Source: Oxalobacteraceae bacterium (GTDB taxonomy: Bacteria; Pseudomonadota; Gammaproteobacteria; Burkholderiales; Burkholderiaceae_D). From it: DNA of 64,000 bases. This document shows, one piece after another, positions 45,572 through 53,792 of the stretch; the first letter of the stretch is position 1; every line of letters begins with the position of its first letter. Location: assembly GCA_025352145.1 (NCBI GenBank), contig JANXTY010000021.1:1-64000 (forward strand), in the 5' to 3' direction. Both the position numbers and the translations under genes were made by a program. The notes beneath the pieces are model-generated. The model was given only the letters and a program-made list of their open reading frames with translations, made no database searches and was not told the origin of the DNA.

Positions 45572-46345
45572 ATGACACATAGACTTCAAGACAAAGTAGC
45601 CATCGTCACCGGCTCTACACTGGGCATTGGCAAAGCAATTGCCCGACTATTTGTGGCACAAGGTGCTTACGTCGTTCTCAACAGTCACCAACAGAACGCA
45701 GCGTCCGAAGCCATTCTCCAAGAGCTAGGCAGCGAACGTGCATTTTTTGTACAAGCAGACGTGGCCGATGCTGCAGCGACCGAACAAATGGTTGCGCAGA
45801 CCATCGCCCGTTTTGGCCGGGTCGATGTAGTGGTCAATAACGCAGGAATGAATGTGTTCACCGACCCGCTCGCCATGACCACCGAACAATGGCAACGCTG
45901 TTTTGCAGTCGACCTGGATGGTGCCTGGAATGTCACGCGGGCTGCATTACCGGGCATGCTTGCCCAAGGTGCAGGCAACATCATCAATATAGCGTCGGTG
46001 CATGGTCATCACATCATTCCTGGTTGCTTCCCCTATCCCGTAGCCAAACATGCCTTGATTGGTCTGACCCGCGCATTGGGTATCGAATATGCAGCACGTG
46101 GGATACGCGTGAATTCCATTTCACCTGGACTCATCCTAACCGATGCGGTGGAAAGCTGGCTAGCCAGTTGCCCGGATCCCCAAGCTGAACGCGAGCGCCA
46201 AGAAAAGATTTTGCCATGTCGTCGTGCCGGACAACCGGAAGAGGTCGCCTATACGGCACTGTTCCTGGCAAGCGACGAAGCACGCTTCATCAACGCCACC
46301 GATATCCTGATCGATGGTGGGCGGTCTCAAATCTATCATGACTAA
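45572..46345 (+). CDS. Short-chain dehydrogenase, probable galactose 1-dehydrogenase
   Basis: 257 residues. Cofactor motif TGSTLGIGKAIA near 12, VNNAGMN near 88, catalytic Ser in INIASVHGHH near 138 and Tyr-x3-Lys in PYPVAKHA near 153. The fold oxidises a hydroxyl group with NAD(P). In the context of galactose import, a lactonase and DgoD/K/A it is best read as the enzyme that oxidises galactose to galactono-lactone, the first step of the De Ley-Doudoroff route. L-arabinose or fucose dehydrogenase activity is an alternative. It is 58 bp after araH and 29 bp before the LysR gene. Confidence 0.78.
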   Translation: MTHRLQDKVAIVTGSTLGIGKAIARLFVAQGAYVVLNSHQQNAASEAILQELGSERAFFVQADVADAAATEQMVAQTIARFGRVDVVVNNAGMNVFTDPLAMTTEQWQRCFAVDLDGAWNVTRAALPGMLAQGAGNIINIASVHGHHIIPGCFPYPVAKHALIGLTRALGIEYAARGIRVNSISPGLILTDAVESWLASCPDPQAERERQEKILPCRRAGQPEEVAYTALFLASDEARFINATDILIDGGRSQIYHD

Positions 46346-46374
46346 GACGCCTTTCCCAAGAAATACGTGCATCC

Positions 46375-47337
46375 ATGTCTGATACACGCTCTGATCGCTT
46401 TGTACGTTCTTACCTCAAGACCCGCCACTTAGTCTTGCTGGTGGAACTAGGGCGACATGGCTCCATACTTCACGCAGCTCAGGCCGCTAATCTAACTCAA
46501 CCAGCTGCTTCCAAACTGCTAGGGGAGCTAGAGCATGCGCTCGGCATACCCTTATTTGAACGCCTGCCACGCGGCGTAGTTCCGACACGCTATGGCGAGG
46601 TGCTGATCCGACGTGCCGGTGCTGCTTTAGCAGAAATGGACTTAGCACATCAAGACGTCATGGAGCTATTGTCTGGACTCACTGGTCGGGTTTCCGTAGG
46701 CACTGTTCTCACACCCTCTACCAGTCTTTTGCCCCAGGCGGTCAACTTATTAAAGACACGCTTCTCCCGAGTCCACGTCTCCATCAGCGTCGATACCAGC
46801 AAGCTGTTAATCGAACGCTTACGGGCCGGCATGCTTGATCTGGTGATTGGTCGCATTCTTGATGCAGAGTCCGCAGCAGAACTCAACTTCGAACCATTAA
46901 CAGACGAGCCGCATAGTTTAATCGCGCGAGCAGGGCACCCCTTAGCCCGGCACCACAATTTGCAACTGAAGGACCTCGTACACGAAGGCTGGATACTCCC
47001 GCCAAGCGGAAGTATTTTGCGGGACCGGCTGACCGCATTATTTTTGTCGCACGGCCTTGATCAACCCAGCGAAACAGTCGAAACACTGGCGTTGCCAGTC
47101 ATTACCAATCTGCTGCGGGGCAGCGACATGGTAGTGGCCTTGCCCGAAGAGCTGGTTCGACCCTCTCTGGATACTGGCTTACTGACCGTACTCCCCTGTG
47201 ACTTAGGTTTGCGCATGGATTGGTACGGCATCGTCACACGTAAAAATCACGAGCTATCCCCGGGAGCGAAATCCATGCTCGCTATGCTGCGGGAAATCGC
47301 TGCAACCCTCTATCCACCTCGTCCAGAAATAAGTTAA
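46375..47337 (+). CDS. LysR-family regulator of the galactose region
   Basis: 320 residues. The helix-turn-helix is at about 15-75 (HLVLLVELGRHGSILHAAQAANLTQPAASKLLGELE, then LFERLPRGVVPTRYGEVL). The remainder is a LysR substrate domain. It resembles the GbpR type that controls galactose and arabinose uptake in Agrobacterium, a resemblance from recall. It is the last gene of the ABC/SDR run and so probably regulates it and perhaps dgoD and the receptor. The effector is likely a sugar or sugar acid of the pathway. Confidence 0.85.
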   Translation: MSDTRSDRFVRSYLKTRHLVLLVELGRHGSILHAAQAANLTQPAASKLLGELEHALGIPLFERLPRGVVPTRYGEVLIRRAGAALAEMDLAHQDVMELLSGLTGRVSVGTVLTPSTSLLPQAVNLLKTRFSRVHVSISVDTSKLLIERLRAGMLDLVIGRILDAESAAELNFEPLTDEPHSLIARAGHPLARHHNLQLKDLVHEGWILPPSGSILRDRLTALFLSHGLDQPSETVETLALPVITNLLRGSDMVVALPEELVRPSLDTGLLTVLPCDLGLRMDWYGIVTRKNHELSPGAKSMLAMLREIAATLYPPRPEIS

Positions 47338-47884
47338 TCACCCTCCGGCCTGACGACATGGGGGCACCCACCCTACATTTTTGTTGCATATGCACAACAC
47401 AGCTCCATTAAACTCATTCCCCTTCGCATGCACAAGAAAAACAAAACACATGATCGCCGGCAGTACTTGCAAAAGATAACGCCTTGCTCAAGCAGCGTTT
47501 CTTTCGAGTCCAGGAAAACAATAAATTCATACCCACAATCTCCCTCTGTAGCGGCCTTCTTTTAAGGTCAACATACACAAAAAAAGACGCCATTTCCAGA
47601 TACCCCAACCCTTCTTTTCCTTCCCCAGCTCCCCAATTTAGCAGCAAAAATAAGACACATCACGCCAATAATATGGCTATTTTTTTTGAAAAAATTTTTA
47701 AATTATTTCATCATTTAACTCGCTTGAATAGCACCTATACGTTATCCACATACTATTCGTCAAATATTTGATTGGAACCTTATTGCTGAATGCAATAGTA
47801 TCTATTCAGACTCTGTATAAATTAAGAGGGTCGCTGCCTAAGCCGCCAGTTATTTGGCACATTTATCTAAATTTGGGAGACCGT
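47338..47884 (+). promoter_or_regulatory. Upstream region of the large TonB receptor
   Basis: No credible gene in this 547-bp stretch. CTGAAT (47786-47791) and ATTCAG (47804-47809) form a dyad 12 bases apart. A -10-like TATAAA is at 47816-47821 with no good -35, so an activator bound at the dyad could supply contact. The remaining sequence is AT-rich with low-complexity stretches. Confidence 0.4.
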
Positions 47885-50500
47885 ATGAAACAGAAAAAAA
47901 TTGTTTGGCTGATTCGCGCCTTGTTTGTCATGCCGGTTGTAAGCGGTAGCGCTATGGCGCAGCAAAGCCCAGCACCTGCTGCAGATGACGTTCAACAGAT
48001 AGTGGTAACTGGCATCCGCGCTTCGATTCGTAGTGCCTTAGCCAGCAAAGAAGCATCGAACAGCATGATCGAAGTCATCGCATCGGAAGATATCGGCAAA
48101 TTGCCGGATACGACGATTGCGGAAACACTGGCTCGCCTGCCAGGTCTGTCCTCCGGTATAGATCGCGGGAATGCCAGCCAGGTAGTAGCGCGTGGACTCG
48201 GTCCCCGGTTTATCGGCGCCACTCTCAATGGACGTGAACTAGCTTCCTCCGAACCTGCTCGTGCAGTGCGTTTTGAACAGTTTCCATCAGAATCAATCAG
48301 TGGCGCTACCGTCGCCAAAACCCAATCGGCCGAGCTCATCGAAGGTGGTGCAGCTACCAGCATTGATCTGCAAACTGTGAAACCGCTCTCCTTTAAAAGC
48401 CGCCAAATTTCACTTAAGGCAGATGCGCTGTATTACCCACTCGGCGATAAACTTCCAGGCGCATCCAGCACAGCGCCACGTGTAGGAGGGGTTTATATCG
48501 ACCAGTTTAATAACAATACGTTGGGAGTTGCGTTAGCGTTTAGCTACCAGAAGCAGCCCTCACTGCAAAAAAATTCCAAGCTGTGGGGCTTCAACGAAGA
48601 CCACTCGACCGATCTAAATGGTGACGGCAAAATCGACAAGACCCCGTGGGGCTTTCAAGACGACATCAAACGTGGCAAAGATGCGCGCTCCAGTTTCCTT
48701 GGTAAGACAGAATGGAAAGCAAGCCCCGATGCCCTCCTTACTGCCGATATTTATTACGCCAAAGCTGGGATCAAAGAGCCAGAGTTACAGCACTATACCG
48801 GTGACCTTGGCAACTGGGATGGGTATGAAAAGGCTAATTACAGCAAGCTCGACATTCGTAATGGCTACGTCGTTGGCGCTACCGTCACTAATGTTGGCAT
48901 CGTCAATAACGATGCGCTGTGGACGCAGGACACACATAATTTGGCAGGCGGCTTAAACGGCAAGTTCAATGTTGACGCCTGGAAAATCGAAGCGGATCTG
49001 TCGACTTCCGTCGCAAGTCGCGACAGTCAATGGCGCGACGTCAAGCAATACTCCAAAGCGAACGGCACGATTACGTGGTCCTTTACGGGCGATGAAAATC
49101 AATCCTATTCGTTCAGCCATGATTCAGGTAATCCCGCTGCGTTCTGGCAACCCACTCTGGATGTAAACACGGATGGTCATCTAAAAGATACGTTAAACGG
49201 CTTTCATCTTAACGGTTCTCGTTCGGTTGGCTTTGGTGACATTAGCAAGGTTAAATTTGGCGTGCGCTTGACCGAACGTAAAAAAGATTACAGTCAGACC
49301 ACCTGGAGTCTAAACCCCACAGGCACCGTGCCTGATTCTGCCTATGAAACAATTCGCGTTGATGGCTTCGCACCCTATATCGCGCTCAAAGATTTTAATT
49401 CAACCGTAGCGACTTATTTCGGTGCCAAAGCTTTTGACCCGAATGGACGTCTGCAAACCCGTGATGATTTACTCGCTGGATGGAAAGTCACCGAATCGAG
49501 TTCTTCGATGTATGCCCAAGCGGATCTGGACGGCAACATGATGGGACACTCCTATCGCGGTAATGCCGGCATACGCGTGGTTCACACCAAGCAAACTGGT
49601 GGTGGCATGCAGTCGCTTAATGGTGCGGCTCCAAAAGATTTTGTAGATGGGATTTCCTATACGGAAGTACTGCCAAGTGTGAACCTGGTCTTTAATCTCG
49701 ACGCAAAGCAAGAGAAACAAATTCGCTTCGGTGCATCGCGTGCGATGAGTCGTGCACCGCTGGATGAAATGCGGGGTTCACGCAATTTGAATGTGGACGT
49801 CAATCCAGTAATGCCTGTCACCGGTAGTGCTGGTAATCCTCACCTCAAACCTATGTTAGCCGACCAAGTGGATTTAGCCTATCAATGGTATTTCGGGAAA
49901 GGATCTTTGCTTTCCGGTGGGCTGTTCTATAAGAAAATCAGCGATTACATCGGCATCACGGCCGACAAAAGTGAGGTGATTGTTAACGGGGTATCCCGTA
50001 CTGCGACGGTCACCCACTCAATCAATGGCACAGGCGGCAATGTCCGGGGCTTAGAGTTAATCTACCAACAGGCATTTACTGGCCTGCCGGCACCGTTCGA
50101 TGGTCTGGGCGTCTACAGCAACTATTCGTACACGCAGAGCAGCATCCACGAAAATATTCCGACCAGTAGTCCTTACCCAGTTGAAGGTCTCATGAAAAAC
50201 AACGGCGGTATCACGCTGTGGTACGAAAAAGCGGGATACGAGGCCAGAATGTCGGTCAATTATCACAGCCCATTTGTACGTAACCCAACCTGGGGTGCTG
50301 GCCAACTTACCGTCAATGGTGCTGAAACATATATGACGTTGAACTTATCCAAGAAAATTACAAACCAAGTACAGGTACGGTTTGGTATCGACAATCTGAC
50401 CAACCAAAAAGTGGTCTACACGAGCACCAACAATCCGTATTCCCAAGAAGTGACCGAGTTTGGCCGCCGCTTTAATCTTGGGGTGTCATACAAGATGTAA
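47885..50500 (+). CDS. TonB-dependent receptor for galactan/galactoside uptake (probable)
   Basis: 871 residues from ATG 47885, preceded by GGGAGA. Signal peptide ends at SAMAQQ near residue 23. TonB box region QQIVVTGIRASIRSALASKE is followed by a plug (DIGKLPDTTIAETLARLPG, VVARGLGPRFIGATLNGREL) and a large barrel ending in FGRRFNLGVSYKM with terminal aromatic-Lys-Met. This is the subfamily common in Xanthomonas and Caulobacter for carbohydrate uptake. It lies between the LysR gene and the GH53 galactanase, so galacto-oligosaccharides are the most plausible cargo. The ligand is inference. Confidence 0.85.
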   Translation: MKQKKIVWLIRALFVMPVVSGSAMAQQSPAPAADDVQQIVVTGIRASIRSALASKEASNSMIEVIASEDIGKLPDTTIAETLARLPGLSSGIDRGNASQVVARGLGPRFIGATLNGRELASSEPARAVRFEQFPSESISGATVAKTQSAELIEGGAATSIDLQTVKPLSFKSRQISLKADALYYPLGDKLPGASSTAPRVGGVYIDQFNNNTLGVALAFSYQKQPSLQKNSKLWGFNEDHSTDLNGDGKIDKTPWGFQDDIKRGKDARSSFLGKTEWKASPDALLTADIYYAKAGIKEPELQHYTGDLGNWDGYEKANYSKLDIRNGYVVGATVTNVGIVNNDALWTQDTHNLAGGLNGKFNVDAWKIEADLSTSVASRDSQWRDVKQYSKANGTITWSFTGDENQSYSFSHDSGNPAAFWQPTLDVNTDGHLKDTLNGFHLNGSRSVGFGDISKVKFGVRLTERKKDYSQTTWSLNPTGTVPDSAYETIRVDGFAPYIALKDFNSTVATYFGAKAFDPNGRLQTRDDLLAGWKVTESSSSMYAQADLDGNMMGHSYRGNAGIRVVHTKQTGGGMQSLNGAAPKDFVDGISYTEVLPSVNLVFNLDAKQEKQIRFGASRAMSRAPLDEMRGSRNLNVDVNPVMPVTGSAGNPHLKPMLADQVDLAYQWYFGKGSLLSGGLFYKKISDYIGITADKSEVIVNGVSRTATVTHSINGTGGNVRGLELIYQQAFTGLPAPFDGLGVYSNYSYTQSSIHENIPTSSPYPVEGLMKNNGGITLWYEKAGYEARMSVNYHSPFVRNPTWGAGQLTVNGAETYMTLNLSKKITNQVQVRFGIDNLTNQKVVYTSTNNPYSQEVTEFGRRFNLGVSYKM

Positions 50501-50540
50501 GTAATAAGAAGGAAGATTAGCCGGAAAGAGTAGCAGGAAC

Positions 50541-50571
50541 GGTGCGAGCAACAATGTGATGTGCTCGCACC
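50541..50571. repeat. 10-bp-stem hairpin after the receptor gene
   Basis: GGTGCGAGCA (50541-50550) and TGCTCGCACC (50562-50571) are perfect inverted arms with an 11-base loop, 41 bases past the stop. No T-run follows. May be a transcription-attenuating or mRNA-stabilising structure. Confidence 0.6.
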
Positions 50572-50634
50572 GCCCCAAGCATCCAGTAATTCCAGTTGCT
50601 CATACGAGTACCCAGCCATACTTTATTCAATTGA

Positions 50635-50665
50635 GATGGCGGTTCGGATTATTCGAACCGCCATC
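50635..50665. repeat. 12-bp-stem hairpin between receptor and GH53 genes
   Basis: GATGGCGGTTCG (50635-50646) and CGAACCGCCATC (50654-50665) are perfect, with a seven-base loop. It is the second strong hairpin in this gap and lacks a T-run. Confidence 0.65.
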
Positions 50666-50802
50666 CCATAAATTCATCTAACAAACAGCCATCATGCGGC
50701 TAGGATCGGCGCGGGCTTGATCACGTCCGTACTTCCCTGAATTTTCGATAACGCAAAGAAAGGAGGCTCCTACACAAATCAATCTATATCAGAACAATTG
50801 AA

Positions 50803-50864
50803 TTGATATTGATTTTTTTCAGCATAATTATTACAAACCCAATCAATTTTTTGTAGTGACTACA
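50803..50864 (+). promoter_or_regulatory. Promoter-like boxes and palindrome before GH53
   Basis: TTGATA (50803-50808) and TAATTA (50825-50830) are spaced 16 bases. A 13-base perfect palindrome TGTAGT-G-ACTACA occupies 50852-50864, just before the GAGGAG ribosome site, where binding or pairing could affect initiation. CAATTGAATTGATATTGAT nearby echoes the AATTGAT-rich region before the pectate lyase. Confidence 0.45.
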
Positions 50865-50879
50865 TAAGAGGAGACAAAA

Positions 50880-51878
50880 ATGATATCTCAATCATTCTTT
50901 CAAATAATTTGTACTGCAATTTTTTCTGGTTGTTTGTTATTGCCTGCGGCTTCGTCAGCCGCAAGTTTTGCCAATGGTGCCGACGTCAGCTGGGTCGATC
51001 AGCAAGAATCGAGCGGCTATTCTTTTTATAATAGCAGCGGCGTAAAAACCGATCCATTTTTGCTATTGAAAAATCTGCAAATTAACTCTATCCGGCTTAG
51101 GGTATGGGTTAATCCGGCAGGTGGCTGGAATGATGCTGCCGATGTGCTCTACAAAGCCAAGCGCGCCGCTGCACAGGGGCAGCGCATCATGATCGACTTT
51201 CATTACAGTGATTCATGGGCCGATCCCGGAAAGCAGAACAAGCCTGCGGCCTGGGCTTCGCACACTTTCGCGCAACTCAACACGGATGTTTATAACCATA
51301 CCTATGGCGTGCTCAACTATCTGAAGACCAATGGCATCACGGTCGAATGGGTGCAAGTGGGAAATGAAATCAATAGCGGCATGTTGTGGCCAGATGGCAG
51401 TACCTCCCATTTCAGCAAACTCGCCTCGCTGATCAACAATGGCTACAACGCCACCAAAGCCGTTTATCCGAGTGCCAAGGTAGTCTTGCATATCGCAAAC
51501 GGCTATAACAACGCGGTGTTTCGCTGGTTCTTCGATGGCGTAAAAGGAGGAGGCGCAAAATGGGATGTCATCGGTATGTCGCACTATCCTCCAGTGAGCG
51601 GCTGGGCGAGTTACAACAACCAGATATCGACCAATATGTGGGACATGGTGGGGCGTTACAGCAAACCGGTCATGGTGTGCGAAGTTGGCATGGACTGGCA
51701 GCAAGCGAGTACGACCAAAAGCATGCTTACCGATTTGCTCAACAAAACCAAGGCACTGGGCTCGAATGGGTTAGGAGTTTTCTACTGGGAGCCGCAGGCT
51801 TATCCTGGCTGGCAGGGTTACAACATGGGCGCGCTCAACTCCTCCGGTAAATTCACCATTGCCATGGATCCGTTTTAA
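50880..51878 (+). CDS. Endo-beta-1,4-galactanase, glycoside hydrolase family 53
   Basis: 332 residues. A signal peptide ends near ASSAAS (residue 29). The GH53 barrel is clear: FANGADVSWVDQQESSG, INSIRLRVWVNPAGG, IMIDFHYSDSWADPGKQNKP, the acid/base Glu in WVQVGNEINSGMLWP near 162 and the nucleophile Glu in PVMVCEVGMDW near 266. It cuts beta-1,4-galactan, the side chain of rhamnogalacturonan I in pectin, outside the cell or in the periplasm. It has no carbohydrate-binding module. Expressed from its own promoter beside the TonB receptor and ended by a perfect terminator. Confidence 0.94.
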   Translation: MISQSFFQIICTAIFSGCLLLPAASSAASFANGADVSWVDQQESSGYSFYNSSGVKTDPFLLLKNLQINSIRLRVWVNPAGGWNDAADVLYKAKRAAAQGQRIMIDFHYSDSWADPGKQNKPAAWASHTFAQLNTDVYNHTYGVLNYLKTNGITVEWVQVGNEINSGMLWPDGSTSHFSKLASLINNGYNATKAVYPSAKVVLHIANGYNNAVFRWFFDGVKGGGAKWDVIGMSHYPPVSGWASYNNQISTNMWDMVGRYSKPVMVCEVGMDWQQASTTKSMLTDLLNKTKALGSNGLGVFYWEPQAYPGWQGYNMGALNSSGKFTIAMDPF

Positions 51879-51960
51879 ATTTGCCTGCCCTGCCGCATAA
51901 ACCAAAAAAGCACTATTGGAATCAGTGGCAGGTGTGTCGGCAGAGGTAGCTTATTGCATA

Positions 51961-51997
51961 AAAAAATGGCCAGTCAAATTTTGACTGGCCATTTTCA
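51961..51997. terminator. Bidirectional terminator between GH53 and ybbA
   Basis: A 15-base perfect inverted repeat around the core ATGGCCAGTC (arms 51963-51977 and 51981-51995) with a three-base loop. A-rich before and T-rich after, so it serves both convergent genes. Confidence 0.9.
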
Positions 51998-52060
51998 ACT
52001 ATTCTTTCCTTTCTGCACCGTTTTCTTCACCGCTTTTGCAAACAACTAACGCAACTAACC

Positions 52061-52741
52061 TCAAATCAAACGTCCCTCCGATAGCGTAATCGTCCGAGCA
52101 CAGCGCGCGGCGATCACAGGATCATGGGTAACCAATAGCAAGGTTGATCCACGTTCCTGATTCAGCTCAAACATTAATTGCATTACCGCCTTTCCCGTCA
52201 CCGCATCCAGGCTGCCTGTCGGTTCATCGGCGAACAATAATGGCGGCTCGGTCACAAAGGCACGCGCCAAAGCAACGCGCTGCTGCTCCCCTCCAGATAG
52301 ATATTTGGGATAATGCTTCAGGCGGCTTGATAATCCAACGCGCCCAAGCATCGCCTCCGCCTTTTCTCTCGCATTTTCTTCGCTGCGCAACTCCAACGGC
52401 AGCATGACATTTTCCAGCGCATTGAGATGTGCCAGCAGCTGAAATGACTGGAACACGAAGCCCAACTTCGCTTTGCGCAATTGCGCCCTGCCATCTTCGT
52501 CCAGCGCAAAAATATCTTCGCCGTCGATCTTAACGCTCCCATCGGACGGCGTATCGAGTCCGGCCAACAGACCCAGCAAGGTAGATTTGCCCGACCCGGA
52601 CGCACCCACAATAGCAAGCGTCGCTTGCGCATGAACAGTAAAATCGATATTTTGCAAAATCGTGAGCTCGCCTGTGGCGTCGGCAACACGTTTGCATAGA
52701 CCAACGACTTCAATGGCCGGTTTTTTTTTAAAGGATGACAT
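52061..52741 (-). CDS. ybbA: ABC transporter ATP-binding protein, YbbA-like
   Basis: 226 residues from the ATG at 52741 ([15 protein letters not shown]); an upstream start at 52816 has no better ribosome site. Walker [17 protein letters not shown] near 44, signature [16 protein letters not shown] near 148, Walker [13 protein letters not shown] near 170 and the switch His in LLLVTHDP. It belongs to the LolD/MacB-like group. The usual partner permease YbbP is not adjacent. It is divergent from tesA, sharing the bases CATG between the two start codons. Confidence 0.87.
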   Translation of the reverse strand: MSSFKKKPAIEVVGLCKRVADATGELTILQNIDFTVHAQATLAIVGASGSGKSTLLGLLAGLDTPSDGSVKIDGEDIFALDEDGRAQLRKAKLGFVFQSFQLLAHLNALENVMLPLELRSEENAREKAEAMLGRVGLSSRLKHYPKYLSGGEQQRVALARAFVTEPPLLFADEPTGSLDAVTGKAVMQLMFELNQERGSTLLLVTHDPVIAARCARTITLSEGRLI

Positions 52742-53387
52742 GCGGAAAAAATTAAGAACAAATTCTTGGTTGGCGCGGATCTTGCGCAGTCTCTTATTGG
52801 TGCTGTTGAGTACCATTGCAACGAGCGCCTATTCTGCATCAAAAACAGTGCTTGTGCTTGGCGACAGCCTATCGGCGGAATATGGCCTAAGCCAAGGTAC
52901 CGGCTGGGTCACGCTGTTAGCATCGCGCCTGAAATCGCAGTCCCTCAATGCGACCGTGATTAACGCCAGTATCAGCGGGGACACTAGTAGCGGTGGGAAA
53001 ACCAGACTATGGAGCCTCATCGAAAAATACCACCCCTCTATCGTCATTATCGAACTGGGCGGCAACGATGGCCTACGCGGACTCTCACTGGCAGCGACAG
53101 AAAGCAACTTTCGTTCGATGATTTCTATCGCACAAAAAAACAAAGCGAAAGTGCTATTGATCGGCATGCGATTGCCTCCCAATTATGGACATACCTATAC
53201 GGAGAAATTTGCTGGACTGTACGCACGGCTGGCACAAGAAACCGGATCAGCGTTAGCGCCTTTTTTATTAGAAGGTATCGCCGATAATCTGCAGCTATTT
53301 CAACCCGATCGTATCCACCCCATCGCCGCTGCACATCCCAGAATGCTTGATAATGTGTGGCCGCATTTACGCTCTCTTCTCAAATAA
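52740..53387 (+). CDS. tesA: Acyl-CoA thioesterase I / arylesterase TesA
   Basis: 215 residues from ATG 52740, preceded by AAGGATGAC. A signal anchor (about 14-33) ends near AYSA, so the protein is periplasmic. SGNH-hydrolase blocks are present: LVLGDSLSAEYG (block I, Ser), a Gly in the SISGDTSSGG region (block II), IIELGGNDGLRG (block III, Asn) and the His of PDRIHPIAAAHP (block V). It hydrolyses acyl thioesters and esters. Divergent pairing with ybbA is conserved in many Proteobacteria. Confidence 0.93.
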   Translation: MRKKLRTNSWLARILRSLLLVLLSTIATSAYSASKTVLVLGDSLSAEYGLSQGTGWVTLLASRLKSQSLNATVINASISGDTSSGGKTRLWSLIEKYHPSIVIIELGGNDGLRGLSLAATESNFRSMISIAQKNKAKVLLIGMRLPPNYGHTYTEKFAGLYARLAQETGSALAPFLLEGIADNLQLFQPDRIHPIAAAHPRMLDNVWPHLRSLLK

Positions 53388-53792
53388 ACCCCACCCACTA
53401 TCCACGCATATTTTGGTGCGAACGTCGTACCCATACAGTCACTACCTCTGTATTTTAAAAATGATCCCACATGGCGGAATTCCTTACCCTTGTCAATTGA
53501 AATCCAAATAAAACAAGTGCCGATCCACATGAAAACCTCATAAAAAGCAATCAAACAAGAATGGCAGATGGCATTGGGTAGCCATCAAAAGTTGCCGCCA
53601 ATTTTTTTTAAAAATTGATCGACTGGCTCAATCAAACAAATAATTGATTACCAATATTAAAAATTGGATCAATCAATTGCATAAAAACATCACAGGTATT
53701 GATTAATTGGACTAACCAGTGCAATATCTGATGGCCGCAAAATGCGGTTAGAAGAGACAATCATTTTTAAAACTATAAAAGGAAATAAATAA
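53388..53792 (+). promoter_or_regulatory. Regulatory region of the pectate lyase gene
   Basis: TTGATT (53699-53704) and CAATAT (53722-53727) are 17 bases apart. TGGACTAACCA (53708-53718) lies in the spacer and is close to the TGGTNNNACCA type bound by FadR-subgroup GntR regulators such as UxuR. Upstream, from 53610 to 53700, the strings ATTGAT and CAATCAA recur in both orientations. No gene is visible in the gap. Confidence 0.5.

Noticed and set aside
47414-47771. Overlapping small frames between LysR and the TonB receptor
   Set aside because: The region is low-complexity AT-rich DNA without ribosome sites, and both strands give unlike, non-family sequences.
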